From Dipetalonema caudispina (Eukaryota > Nematoda > Chromadorea > Rhabditida > Onchocercidae): 64,000 nucleotides of DNA. Below the pieces are notes generated by a model. It made no database searches and was not told the DNA's origin. It was given only the letters and a program-made list of their open reading frames with translations. Shown here one piece after another: positions 1 to 11,732 of this stretch. Numbering within the stretch: the first letter of the stretch is position 1; the number at the start of each line of letters is the position of its first letter. The position numbers and the translations under genes were made by a program. Location of the stretch: assembly GCA_013365325.1 (NCBI GenBank), contig JABVXV010000053.1, forward strand, positions 230,639-294,638. The letters run 5' to 3'.

Positions 1-29
1 GGGGAGCAATCTGGATGTAGCTCGTAATA

Positions 30-224
30 CTATTGTAAAATCCAGATCCAGCCGATTTGTAGCATTAAATTGTATTTTATTTCAGCAATACTAAATAATT
101 CCTCTACACACTTGCTACTCCTTCCGTTTTCTGTACATTGCCAAACGGCATGTGCTGCAGAACGACCCGCTAAAACTTTGTCATGCAAGACGTCCAAAAT
201 TTGCTGCATATTTGTACGCAGCAT
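30..224 (-). CDS. possible small or partial gene at the left edge
   Basis: An open frame of 64 codons begins with an ATG at 224 that directly follows an in-frame TGA, and ends with TAG at 30. The peptide has ordinary protein composition, with a start MLRTNMQQILDVLHDKVL and a middle containing HAVWQC and SSKCVEEL, rather than the K/N/F/I-rich look of random AT-rich frames. It could be a complete small protein or the first exon of a gene whose remainder lies left of the window. I do not recognise it. No strong donor is visible near its 3' end, so chance remains possible. Confidence 0.28.
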   Translation of the reverse strand: MLRTNMQQILDVLHDKVLAGRSAAHAVWQCTENGRSSKCVEELFSIAEIKYNLMLQIGWIWILQ

Positions 225-514
225 TCAGTAAGCTTATAAATCAAATGTGATGAAAAGATGGCATTAACAGCAAGCAACACTGACCACATGCGCTGGGAGA
301 GAATATGTTTTCAGCTTTGAATAAACCACGTGAATATTTCTTATAATAGATGAAACTATCAAAAAATAAGTACAATCTAAGCAGTTAGTAAACATGGCAG
401 ACTCTTACCACGATTAAGACAGCTCAGCTTTTAAATAATCGACTGTTAGCAAGAAACAATTCGCTCGCATTACTTTTGACGTTGTGGTATTTATGAATCG
501 ACTGTGACAGAAAG

Positions 515-866
515 ATGATCAGGTTATATCAGACGGATCACCACTTTGTAGCGTCAGCTAAGACTGATGAAGGTGGTGAAATTAACGTGGAACATGTCAC
601 AGAAAGCAAAAAGCTGGAAGGATGAAGTGAGTTTTAAAATGATATGACATGGAGTGACGGAACGGTTTGACGGCTTCAAAGGGAAATGTTAAGGCATAAA
701 AAGGTGAAGTGTCAGCATGAATCACGGAAGGAAAAGCAATCCGATGGCTTGCAAGCAAAGTTTCAAATCAATTGAAGAAGAGCTCTGGAAAGATATAGTG
801 GAGCTGTATGAACGCATTACAGGTAGAACGTTAGACACTGATCATTTCGCACCTGCGACTGATTAA
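515..866 (+). CDS. two short coding-like open frames, unresolved
   Basis: Two short frames lie close together. The first (515-625, 36 aa) contains TDEGGEINVEHVTESKKLEG. The second (717-866, 49 aa) contains SIEEELWKDIVELYERITG. Both have charged, helix-like composition. A good donor (GAA then GTGAGT at about 627) and an acceptor (GTGTCAG ending at about 715) lie between them, but no joined frame keeps both readings open. They may be exons of a gene whose frame I misjudged, or chance. Nothing is recognised. Confidence 0.2.
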
Positions 867-888
867 CTTCAACAACCGCCACTCAACA

Positions 889-916
889 ACAGCAGCAGCA
901 GCAGCATTATCATCAT

Positions 917-947
<31 letters not shown>

Positions 948-979
948 AGCATCAGCAGCAGCATCAGCAGCAGCATCAA
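889..979. repeat. (CAG)n/(CAT)n trinucleotide repeat
   Basis: A run of CAG units, then CAT units, then CAG units interrupted by CAT. One + strand frame would read only Gln and His, another Ser and Ile, another Ala and Ser. It begins about 20 bases after the stop of the short frame at 717-866, so it could be 3' UTR sequence or an unlinked microsatellite. Confidence 0.85.
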
Positions 980-3116
980 CATAACATAACTGAACGCTAC
1001 AGTAACTAACAGTGCTAATAATAAACTGTTCGAAACAGTACCATATATTGAATATTTTATTTCATTTCATGCAGATTTACTATTATGAACTAATACTAAC
1101 ATCGACCATTTGGTAAACTGCCAAATGACAACGACCACATCAACTGACAACATCATTAACAACGCCTAACAGCTTGCAGCAAGGCGGATTGGACTAATAC
1201 ACAACTCAACTGCTGATTTATGCAACCAATAGTAGTATAGCAATGAGCATGTCACAGCCAGATGTTTCACGCTACTAATCAGGTAGACTCGATGACCAGT
1301 AGGCGAAAATATGCTTGCTAACAATGATGCCATGATGCCAACGCTGCATCGATCATTCTCATTTTTATTATGACACAAACTAACTAAGTTTCTGATGATG
1401 TGACGTCTACTCAAAAGATGCAACAATTTTTCACTTGCCTCTGGGGAGAGAGGCATATGAAGGTCGTAGAACTAGAATGTTGATTAAAAAAACAATAAGA
1501 GCACATCATCTAAGCCTGTGGACCAATAACACCTTCAATTAAAAAAGTTAATTCTTATTAATTCGAGTCTTTTTGAATGGGATTTCCCAGAAAGTTGTGA
1601 AAAAATTACTGGTTTGTTGGACGATGGTAAGAACGGGGATGAGACGATAACAATTAAAGAGAAAGTGAAGGGGTCGATTGATATTTATCGGAATAGTATC
1701 AGCATCACGGCTTAATGCGTCAACTGCTCACGTAGTTGACGCAGGTTAGGAAATGGAAGAGGACAGAGAGATGAAGGATGAGAAAGACATAATAATATCT
1801 CATCGTCAGTAGCGAGTAACATAATCTGTCACAAAGAACAACGATCTCGATCAATCACTCTCTACAACACTTCTGTCCCGTTCTCGCCTTCGCTTACAAC
1901 TACGTCTTCGTCTCGTCTCTTCTATGGATGTCTCGACAATGGAGGTTCGATTGGCAGTGTTCCCTCCCTCTATTGCTTGTTTCGCCTATTATCGTAGAAG
2001 TAGAAGTAGCAAGAGAGGTAACGTTGATGGCTGGTGGAAGTGGTGTTGCGGGTCGATGACGACGACAGCAGTAACCCTTTGCCCACTCTCTGATAGCACT
2101 TATCAACTCACTAACTCAGGAATAGAAGCAAGAGAGAGACACAGCAGGAGAGCCCAGCATCACTAATCAACAGAGCAACACTACTCCTACCTCAAAAGCC
2201 CATTGTTAGTAGTAGCAGTCACCCTCACCCGTATCCTGTCACTCCCCTCTCACCGTTGACTGTCCCCTTGTCCCCTTCCCTTATCCTCGTTGTTGTTAGC
2301 GCACCTACCATAACCCCACCTCTTCCCTAAACATAACATCCAAAATTCACTCAGAAGTCAGTCAATCATTAGTAAATCACCTACAAGGAACTCATTTCGG
2401 TTTTCTTAACTTCTCCTTCCACACCTTATGCTTTCCTCTATCCATACCTCCGGCCACTTACCGACCCAATCATTCCCTTCTTAACAGGTAGTGCAAACAG
2501 AAAGACCGAGTCACCACCGACAAACTAAAACTCATTCTGACCAGATGAAGCGACGGTCCCTCTCATCCATCTGTCAACCACTGCTCAAACCTTTTTCCTC
2601 ATGTAAACATCATTATCAGTGTATGCGCCGTAGCAGAACTCCCCAGAATCAGTTGAAATCACTTCCCGAAAATCTCTGTTTAGTATAAATCCCTTAGCAT
2701 TCTCAGTGATCTGTGCTCCCTCCCAGTCTCTCCGAAAAATAACAAACATGCAAATAACAGCATCCTCTAATACTACCTTACACAACAACATCGATTTTCG
2801 CATCATATCAATAATAAAAGTGACAACTGCAAAATGTCGTAGAGCAACAACTCCTTGTCAAGCTTATTAATACAACATTATCGATTTTTTTTGAATTTAA
2901 TGGTAACACATTGATAGGTACAACGCATCCTACGCAACGAGACAACGTAATTTCGGGTAATAAATGTACTGATGATGATCTACATGGATATGTTCAATAT
3001 CACTGTTCACTGTTGATAAAATATATCCCAAAAGTAACAGTAACCTAAGGATGAAGGATATTTCACTTTTATGGATATTCATTGCTAACGAACGTGTATA
3101 AATGCCTGCATGAAAC

Positions 3117-3172
3117 TGTATGTATGTGTATGTGTATGTGTATGTGTATGTGTGTGTGTATGTGGTGTATGT
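3117..3172. repeat. (TGTATG)n microsatellite
   Basis: A hexamer/dinucleotide repeat of TGTATG and TG units. It opens frames on both strands (Met-Cys repeats on +, Tyr-Thr repeats on -), which explains two longer apparent ORFs at 2930-3342 that I do not treat as genes. Confidence 0.9.
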
Positions 3173-3751
3173 GTTCGATGAAAAAGTCGAACTTGACTCG
3201 ATTCGACCCAGTTCCATTGGTTCGCATATTAAACTTCCCCTGGGTGACAACGTATCAAAGAATTATCCTTGGATTGTGGGTCAATGAAGCACAAACACAA
3301 AAAATCGCTATTCAAAAGACATTGGAATCAGTGGTCGCATAAATCTTCCCTTGATGGCTTTTTTTTCGTTTGAATTGCAAATAAGATAGCGTGACTATCA
3401 ATGGAATAAATGAAGAGACGTGAGGAGGAAGATGGAGCAGAACAATTTAATGTCCATCTTAACAAACGTATTGGTGATCTGAAGAAAGATGTAGCGGGAA
3501 GATGGACATATAAACTTCAAATACACATATAGAAACCTACATCAAACACTTTATTGCGCTTTATGTTCTCGTTAAAACCAGACAGAATCCCTATCTCCGG
3601 AAGCCTCAATAAGGTGAAAGCTAACAAAATCAAATATAACCTTGCACTTTACTAAAACGATAATTCCGCCTTCTTAGGAAAACAAAGAAACGTGGATTAT
3701 ATGGTGAAAATCGAAAGCTACCGAAAGAAACTATGCAATGCGTGGATTGCT

Positions 3752-3868
3752 TGGATGGATGGATGGATGGATGGATTGACGGATGGATGGATGGATATGG
3801 ATGGATGGATGTGGATGGATGGATGGATGGATGGATGGATGGATGGATGGATGGATGGATGGATGGAC
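3752..3868. repeat. (GGAT)n tetranucleotide microsatellite
   Basis: About 115 bases of nearly pure GGAT units with a few interruptions (GGATTGAC, GGATAT, GTGGAT). It creates an apparent Trp-Met-Asp-Gly repeat frame on the + strand. Likely polymorphic in length. Confidence 0.95.
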
Positions 3869-4970
3869 TACTGAGTCAGTAAGTAGTAACTGATGGGAGA
3901 GAGGGATTGGATAAAAATTTGTGTGCTGAAATGGTAATCAATGTTTCCTGAGTGATATGCAGCAGGAGTTTGAAATGGGGTGCGCAGTCACCACCATCAG
4001 AATGCAAACATACGACTGAATGGATGGAAAAGGAGGAAGGAGAGGTGGGGGAAAGGGAAAAGGAGAAAAGACGGGCTGAGGACCGGAGCAAAGGATTATG
4101 TTAATGGCTGTAGAAGAGACAGAGGTCAACCCACCGTAGAGGTCATTTTCTTTAACAAATAAAACACCTGCTGATAGGGCAATCCGCGATCGTCACATCA
4201 CGTCACATGCTATTTTCTTCCTTTCTCGGAATCTGTTCGCATCAGTTCTCTCCAACATTATTTCAGCTGATGCTAATTGCCTGTACAGAATCCTCTTTCA
4301 AAAAATTTACTGCAAAAGGAACACAAATCGTGCTAGGAAGAGAGCGTAGTAAGAATTCAGTCCTTATAGAAAAATCTAGTCCCACACTCGAGTTCTAACT
4401 TTGAAATGTGAGACTGAATTACGAGCTTTCATAATGGTTAAGCGAGTACCTGTAGTTGGAAGTCCTAAAAAATTTCAGCAAAAAGAGAGAATGAATGAGA
4501 AACTGAAGTATTATGATGGTGTTTGGAACGATGTTTTTTTCGCCTCACCTTTACCTAACTCCTACTTCAACACTTTTGGCTTTTCCAGTCAGTTGAAACA
4601 GAAAAACAACTAACCCGGTAGCCATGTAAAAGAAACATCGGGACACACAGAATCAATGGGCTTGCGAACACCGCTAATATATTGATACATGAATCCGACT
4701 TAACCGCGCTTTGACATATGCCTAATCAATCAACAATTCCTAAACACCGAACCATAGACAACTTGGGAGTTTCTGAACTAGCGCAACTATCATATATACA
4801 TGCGATAAATATCCCAAAGGATGGATTTGTCATTGCATCGATCTAGTGCTCTCGTCCGCAATAATCGATTTCCTCACTAAGAATCAGTGTACGAAATATC
4901 GGTCGCGGCGCAATATTCATTTTACTACCATCGTAATTAGCATAGACAGGAAAATGGTTATCAATAAATG

Positions 4971-5750
4971 TCAAGAGTGATAGTTACTACCAGAGGACAT
5001 TTTGAAAACTGGTGATATTGGCTGATAACAAACAGTCTAACTCATGGTGAAATAAATAAACAACGTAATCGTTGAGATCTAGCCATCCTTACCTTTATGT
5101 CACTTTCTGAAGCATCTCTTTCGTGTTTCTGCTATTTTTCTTACCTGTATTAAACTACTTTCCATTTCTAAAGATATCTTGTGAAACCGAAAGTTAATAA
5201 TAAACAAAAACTGAATAATGAGCAGGCAAGAATACTCTCTGATGTCATTATCAAGATAAACCTCATCGGATTGCTGTCATAAGATATCCTACCAATAATC
5301 TCACCAAAACAATGTCTCGACGACCGAAAGCAAGGACATCAGAGAGTTTTAAATCAACTTCATTCAGAAATGCATCAACTATTCCAAGAAATACAAAACC
5401 ATTTAGAGCTCGAGGTTGAGACATTCTTGCAGTTTAGTGCCACTATGCTTTCGATGTGGCTTCCGCGTTTGACGTTTTTGTAGTTAGTAATTTAAGGGCA
5501 GAACTTTCATTCAGAAAATAATGAATATGGAAAACTCTCGCAAGATTCACAGCTCACTACAGAAAAGTAAGGCACACTTAAAATAAAAGGTCCGGTGAAA
5601 ACACGAAAAACGAAATGAAACTCAAGGACACGACTTACGATTTTCTTTTAGTCTCGTCCTCTCTATACCTCATCCAAACACGACCGCCGGTGACAGGTCG
5701 ACTATTTATAAACTTGACATGAGGCACGATGGAGTAGTGATTTGAGTTTT
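4971..5750 (-). CDS. small spliced gene, unrecognised, 5' end unresolved
   Basis: Four exons chain in phase on the minus strand: 5750-5639, 5425-5305, 5210-5145 and 5021-4971. Borders are TTTCAG/GTAAGT, TGCAAG/GTGAGA, ATTCAG/GTAAGA and TATCAG/stop TGA. The first exon is GC-richer than its surroundings and contains VTGGRVWMRYREDETKR. The second contains MSQPRALNGFVFLGIVDAFL and DVLAFGRRDIVL. The third reads FLFIINFRFHKISLEMESS. The last ends SSGSNYHS. If translation begins at the Met in the first exon (5673) the protein has 90 residues; that exon is open to its acceptor, so an earlier exon may add more. If the 5305 donor is not used, exon two runs on to a stop at 5263. I recognise no family. 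Support is the run of phase-matched splice sites; homology is lacking. Confidence 0.42.
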
Positions 5751-6600
5751 CTGAAATAAGAACAACGCGTGACTCAGCGACCTCGTTATTGCTTTTTTCA
5801 GGTTGTATTTAAAATTACTTACCATTCCTTCAAAAATTTGTTGAAGAAAGTGTGGTCCATTTAAAAACAGATTTTATCACCAAGAGAAAGAAAACTGATA
5901 ACAAGGAAATGGCAAAATATACATCCCAACACTTTGCATTAATAAATATTTGATATACAAACAAGTGATTTACTTTCAAGCTTCTGGATGAATGGATTAA
6001 AATTGGGAATTCCACTTAACGAAGTGAATTCCGCAAGTCCTTCATGTCTTTTTGGCTAATTCACAAGCCTTTATAAGTATTAACCATGAAAGTTACAAAT
6101 ACTCAGTTAAACAACTTCACGGTACAGTAACATCAAAGATTATTAATTCTTGGCTCGATAATAATAGATAATTATGTAATGCAGCAAACAATTCATTAGA
6201 CTGCAAAATTTTCTGCTAAGTAAAATTCAAATTCTCAAGTCCGTAAGAATAGCAATACAGCCATATGTCGACAATCACATCTTTATAAATAAATGTGTCA
6301 CAAATGTTTTGCTTTTCTAAATTATATCAATAACCCGTAGTGACAAGAAAACTGTATTGTCATAACAGTTTCTAAAGATATATTAAGAAAATTTCAGTTA
6401 TAAGGTAACTTTTTAAGCTATCATAAAAAGAAATTCCTACGCTTACAGAGAAACAATGTTTACAAAAAAGCTAGAACAAGACAAAATGAAGCACCAATCA
6501 TTCGATATAGGTGCTCGTAGGTATCACATGAAATTAATTCTTTGCCTATAGTTCAGCATCCTTTGTGTACAAATTATTGAAAAATCAATCATGAACAAAT
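5751..6600. other. intergenic region upstream of the 4971-5750 gene
   Basis: AT-rich spacer between the stop of TM9SF3 and the first seen exon of the small minus-strand gene. A strong minus-strand donor (GGAATG then GTAAGT, about 5822) suggests a 5' untranslated or short coding exon here, but no frame through it joins the next exon without a stop. Confidence 0.4.
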
Positions 6601-9600
6601 CTAGTCAATTTTCACCGTTGAATAAATTTTATGGATAAATTTTGCAGCACCCCAGTAGCCAATGGTGCCACACATAAATCCAAGGGCTGCACTAAACAAG
6701 CCCATGTATCCGAAATAGAATACAGTCTGGAAAAGCCCATACATCCTGAAAATTTAATTGTTTGATATTTAGGATCACATTAGTTGGAATTCAGTAGAAA
6801 TTTGTGGACTTCGAATGAAAACGGCGAATTCAAAAATAACTAACTTTGTCTTGAACAAGAAATAATAAATTGAGTAAAGATAGACGTAGAAGGATGTAGA
6901 TGCTCCTGCCAGAAAGCTGGTCCATCTCCTGAAGAAACCATCACAGTTAATCTAATAAATCTACAGACTTGATTTCGATATATGACAAAATCTAAAGTGA
7001 AATACTGGAACGGAAGCTTACCACCGATAATCTTCGGCATTCAGAAGAAAATAAGTACACACAACTGTGACGCACATCGTAACAATTGCAAGGATAAGAG
7101 TTACGAGCAGCATGAAGCCATAAACATAATATATTTTATATGCCCAGAATGACGTAAAGATGAAGTACCTGCAATTTTCAGGATCATTGTACTATCATAG
7201 TAGAAATTTTTGTAAAGATCATATCTTTTCAAGAAATAGAAATTACATTTCAATGAAGATAGAACCAAAAGGCAGAACTCCACCAAGAAGAATAATCAGT
7301 GACGGTTCCAAAAACCATTTCTTATCCGGAATTGGCCGTGGGACAGCATTTACTCGACATGGATTGTCACTCTGTCCTTTTACGTTGCGTCCTGAGCTCA
7401 AAAAAAGTTGGAGTAATACGGACTGTTTTATCAAAAGTTTCATAAAACGCTCTTTCAATAGATCTATATGAAATGACTAACCGAGTACAGTGCCCACTAA
7501 AGTTAACGGGAGAATGACAAATAAACAAATAGCGGTGACGGCAAGCATAATTGTGAACGGGATGGCTCTTGACGCATGGTATGATATTGCGACAATGTTG
7601 ACCAAGAACGCCACCAATGATACCAAAGAGGGTAAAAGGAATGCACCAAATACCATTTGACGTATCCATCTATAAAAGTTGATAAATGAAGTTTTCATAA
7701 GTCCATCTACAACCAATTTTTCAGTTCTATGTAGTTGAAAAATAAAAAGATTTACTGCTTGCCACCAAATCGTGCATACATCGATCCACCAGCAAAGCCA
7801 TTCACTGGAGATGCTGCAGCATATACAAAAATAGCGGCACTCAACAATGACCCTCTTCTGAAAAAACAAAATCGAATATGAAGTTTAACAGCATATATAG
7901 TGCGAGATTATGGACTATCAAGCGCCCCATATACACGTATTTATTTAAAAAAACCAACTTACTCCGTATAAAATTCGCCTATAATGGCAAGAATAACAGT
8001 GATTATAGCAACTGTAAAGACGTGATATCCAGTACCAACTAGCGATGAGAAAAGAATTGGGAACGATGGTGTTCTGAACACATCTCCATGCACCTGCTTC
8101 CAACCGTATTCATCACCTAGGTCACGCTCCTGAAAAGCAGATTCATCTAAAAAGAAAAAAACTCTACTAGATATTAATATCTTCCAAAGGGTATGTATCA
8201 AGGGTATGTATAGAATATTCTAGATTCTGTGCAGATAACTAAAAATATTTTGGAATTACGGAAATTTATGGAAGAAGCACACAAAAAAATGTAACCCGAT
8301 GAAGAAAATAAAATGAGGAACTTTCAAACAATATAAAAATATTATTTTACCATGTCATCAAGATCTTCATCTTTTTGATAACGAGCATAATCTTTTCTCA
8401 ACGTTCGCATGAGTATCATCCAGACTAACCCAACCAAAAAGATTACCATCATGAACGAATTGAAAATCGAAAACCAGTGAATCTAGAAATTAAGAACCTG
8501 GCACACGAGAAAAATTGAATTGAAATCTCATTTCTGAAAATGGGCCTACTCTGTGCTGGAAGAAGGTTGGATCCAGATATTTCTCGAACCGCTTATCAAA
8601 TTCAACATCAGAAGATTTCCAAATAACTTCATATGTGAAAGAAATCGACGCACCAGGCGCCAGTGCGACGCGCACATCTGAGGTCACATTAATGTCCACA
8701 ATCTTTAAAAATGTTAATGAATTATTCGCAAAAAGAACTTCAATGCGATATCAATTCCGGTTAATAAGCAAGAATTAGATGAGATCAAAATCCAAGAATC
8801 ATTGACATGCAAAAATCAGATGTTTAGAACAGCCAGACTGACGGAGAACAAACTGTCACCAACTTGCTTCCCATTATAACCAATTTCTAGTTTTTTGTGG
8901 GTGAAAAGTCGATAATTTGGTGGAGTTGTTGATGAGTCGATCTCACCAACCATACCTAAAATTATTTTCATTTCTGACTGCATTAAACAAAGCAAATCAC
9001 ATCTCGGAAACAATGGCATAAATACAATCTCTCAAACTGCGATCATTTGAACGAAGTCCGACCACGAAAAACACTTACCAAACATAGGCAGTTCATCAAG
9101 ATACATCTGATACCAATAATTATTTCGTACTGCATAAACGAATTGCTTGTAATCCTCTTCACTAAGGGTTTTTTTACAAAATTCCATTTTCTCCACATTT
9201 TCTACAAAAATGCTTTGCTCAGCAACAAAAACTTTCATTTATTAAAAAGGTTAGAGTAAACTAAACGATTCAATTGCATATAATAACCTTTAAATTTGAT
9301 ATCCAACCCCGAGTAATCAAGCTCAACGCCTAGCAACGCTTCTCCCAATGTTTCGTGATAATGACTGATTGAGTGTTTCGGCCCTCGGCAGAAAGGTAAT
9401 GAAAAATATGCGTAAGTTTCCTGCCGATTGCTGTATGGACCAACTGTGTTCATCCATAACACGATCTTAATTTTGATAAAAATAAAAAAAAAAGGCAAAT
9501 TTAGAAATTGAAATGAAGCGTGTTACTGATTTATACATGTTTACTAATTTTCCTCCAACAAAACCTATCTCTTCAATGCGAAAAAAGACTCTCCAAAGGC

Positions 9601-9885
9601 CCATGCCAGTTAAGACAGTGGCTTCTGCTGAATGCAGAGACCAGGGATTCCCCCTATTGAAGATCCGAAAAAAGGATAGTAAATGGACATGTCTAATATG
9701 CAACTGCAGAATATTGGAGGCCTTTGTGACTTGTCTCAGTGCTAAAACGAGTAAATCTTATAATAACTGAAAAAGATTTGTAAGTGAATGTTGACCTCTT
9801 CACCATCACGATACAAATGATCATGTTCATCGCCCTCCACAAAAAGATATGCCCATAGCACTAATGCACAGATAACGCGACGCAT
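6601..9885 (-). CDS. TM9SF3: TM9SF3 transmembrane 9 superfamily protein (nonaspanin)
   Basis: Thirteen exons: 9885-9796, 9465-9288, 9231-9079, 8955-8864, 8702-8550, 8482-8351, 8129-7963, 7857-7756, 7669-7482, 7391-7247, 7168-7022, 6928-6845, 6745-6601. They sum to 1776 bases, giving 591 aa against about 589 in human TM9SF3. The protein has a signal peptide, then a lumenal domain with [20 protein letters not shown] and [11 protein letters not shown]. Next come [13 protein letters not shown] [17 protein letters not shown] and nine membrane spans, including [16 protein letters not shown] and the end STVKID, which is the TM9SF3 tail. The family sits in Golgi and endosome membranes and helps sort and localise membrane proteins. 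Intron 1 has a weak donor (GTCAAC) and an AAG acceptor, yet this join alone aligns GEE-IVLWMN with the family. No operon partner is evident; the nearest minus-strand gene downstream begins 850 bases away. Confidence 0.95.
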
Positions 9886-10525
9886 TACTCGATGAAACCC
9901 AGAAAATATTATTCATCCATAAAATATGAAATCTGTTTCAAAATTTATACGCCGACGTTTCATTTTAAGAGAAAATAACCACTGCTACCACGAAAATTTC
10001 GTGGTAAATTGAATTACATGATTAAATTTGTGTAAAATCTAACACATGTATGTAAATTAAACTCACGAGCACCAATTAACAATCAGCAATATTCGGTTTC
10101 TAACAATCAATAATATTCGTAATGAAAGAAGTGAATTTGAAACTTCGTCGGGTCTGTAAAAAGTAAGATTTACTTTTCAGACCTTCAAAAATACATCCTA
10201 TACAACCGCGAAATGCTATTAAAATTTTCCTAAAAACAAAATCATCCAAATCATTTTGACAAATTATCCAGATTCCGATCCATGAGATAATGTGTATCTC
10301 TGCTTGGCTGCTACGCCGTTCAAGGTGATTCAAAACCGAATTTCGAAAATCGCTTTTTTCAAATAGATATACTAATGATTATATAATTGCGACAACAACT
10401 GTTTTTATTGCCTGAATAAACCTTAATACTTCGCATCAGACATTTCAGCAATCTTAGAATATCAAGACCCAAAACGTATGAATCTTTCCTAATTTTCAAA
10501 ATTCAGATCAGTCTCTTACCAAAAA
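9886..10525. other. intergenic, divergent promoter region
   Basis: AT-rich spacer between the TM9SF3 start (-) and the small gene starting at 10526 (+). Probably carries promoters for both. No motif could be assigned. Confidence 0.4.
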
Positions 10526-10939
10526 ATGGATATGGAACGTCAGCAGCAAGAATGCAATATAACATCTCCGTTTTTATCTATGAAAGACGAATACCCACTC
10601 CAGCCTACATATATGATCGAACCAAGTCGACAGTATGAGGATATTATGGCAAACGAGTTTAAAAATCAAAAAATGTTGCTGCAAGTACATTCACTCTTCA
10701 AATTCACTCTCAAAGAACGATCCCTTGTATACTAAAAAAAAAAAATATTACGAATGTATATTTTGAAGGAAACTTGCCTACAAAGCAGAGAATTATATAA
10801 GCACAAAATATAATCACGAAATTATACCAGACATTCTCATTTGTTACAACAGGAAAAGATGCATATGACTTCTAAGATGGTTCGGAAATTCAATGAAAAC
10901 ATAATCTTTAGGAAGAAGTTATTAGAACCTAACTATTGA
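10526..10939 (+). CDS. small two-exon gene of unknown function
   Basis: Exon 1 (10526-10684) and exon 2 (10853-10939) join in phase 0 across a 168-base intron (CAA then GTACAT; acceptor TTACAACAG). They give an 81-residue protein. Exon 1 is preceded by a good acceptor (AAATTCAG at about 10506), which could accept a cis exon or a spliced leader. The peptide begins MDMERQQQECNITSPFL and has a mid region PTYMIEPSRQYEDIMANEF. It ends with a basic, helix-forming tail (TSKMVRKFNENIIFRKKLL). There is no signal peptide or membrane span, and I recognise no domain. It lies between TM9SF3 and GatA, on the same strand as GatA about 800 bases upstream. The exon pairing and protein-like composition argue for a real gene; homology does not yet support it. 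Confidence 0.5.
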
Positions 10940-11732
10940 GTGGATAAAAATGAAACACTTAACGGTTTTAACGGGGAGACCTATAAACTGGTATCCGAAG
11001 AGTTGTACACCACCAATTCTCAATAACACAGATTGAGCAGTGTTTTAAAAACAGTACTTCGCAGAGTTCGTACTAGGAAGAAAAACGATTTAAAACGTGA
11101 AACAGTGGAGCTCTATGCAGACTACTAAAAGTACCATAACATCTATAAAGGAAGCTGTTTTGATTTCCAATTGCTTTCTTATCTTTAAATCATCTCATAA
11201 ACTATGTACATAATTTCATTTCTTTAATATAATTTCATTTTAATAACTCTTATTGGAATTCACTACAAAGAAGATCAGCAATGAAAGCAAATAAAAATAC
11301 CACAAATGTTCAGCTAATTACTTCTTCAATTCCTACTATTAAGTATGTAAATCCACTCGACTCAACATCAACCTAACCCCTGAAAACCACCCCACCTACG
11401 AACTCGACAAGCTAAAGGTGAACACCTGTCGACTTACGCCAACTCTGACGCATTGCGGGGCGAACTTTATGCTCCATACCCACTGTGCAATGATTCAGAC
11501 CACAATAACACGGATGTGATTCTATGAGGGGACAGGTGATTTATTTTCCCAGATTTTAATCCGCTGGGTTGGAGTTTTGAAGTGTAAAGTTAGTGTATGA
11601 TGAGTGATGCTGGGGAGAGAAGAGAAGATTCATAAGCAATGAAATCCTTAATATGGAAATTGTATAATAGAAATTTGACTTCAAACATTGTGAGCAGAAT
11701 TTAAGGTTTGGATTTTTTGTAGGAACTCAGGA
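10940..11732. other. intergenic spacer upstream of GatA
   Basis: About 790 bases with no supported coding sequence. The segment 11370-11560 is less AT-rich than its flanks. The end has a TTTTTTGTAG acceptor at 11722, ten bases before the GatA start codon, fitting either a spliced-leader site or a cis exon further upstream. Confidence 0.4.

Larger units (their letters stand above)
1..4970. other. gene-poor region with microsatellites and short open frames
   Basis: No gene could be resolved here. The stretch holds three simple-sequence blocks, annotated separately, and several short open frames on both strands that lack convincing splice partners. About 2180-2480 is unusually C- and T-rich on the + strand compared with its AT-rich surroundings. 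The 5' exons of genes lying left of the window, or untranslated RNA, could be present, but nothing in the sequence decides it. Confidence 0.5.

Noticed and set aside
2930..3342. Overlapping ORFs on both strands with Tyr-Thr or Met-Cys repeats
   Set aside because: Both run through the TGTATG microsatellite, which lacks stops in several frames.
3692..3874. Trp-Met-Asp-Gly repeat ORF
   Set aside because: Produced by the GGAT microsatellite; no coding context.
4861..4920. Short minus-strand frame MNIAPRPIFRTLIL
   Set aside because: Coding-like, but only 25 codons and it cannot be joined in phase to the neighbouring exons.
5312..5419. Basic + strand ORF starting MSRRPKARTSESF
   Set aside because: It is antisense to the better supported second exon of the minus-strand gene.
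7160..7471. 103-codon + strand ORF
   Set aside because: Lies opposite TM9SF3 exons 10 and 11; a shadow frame.
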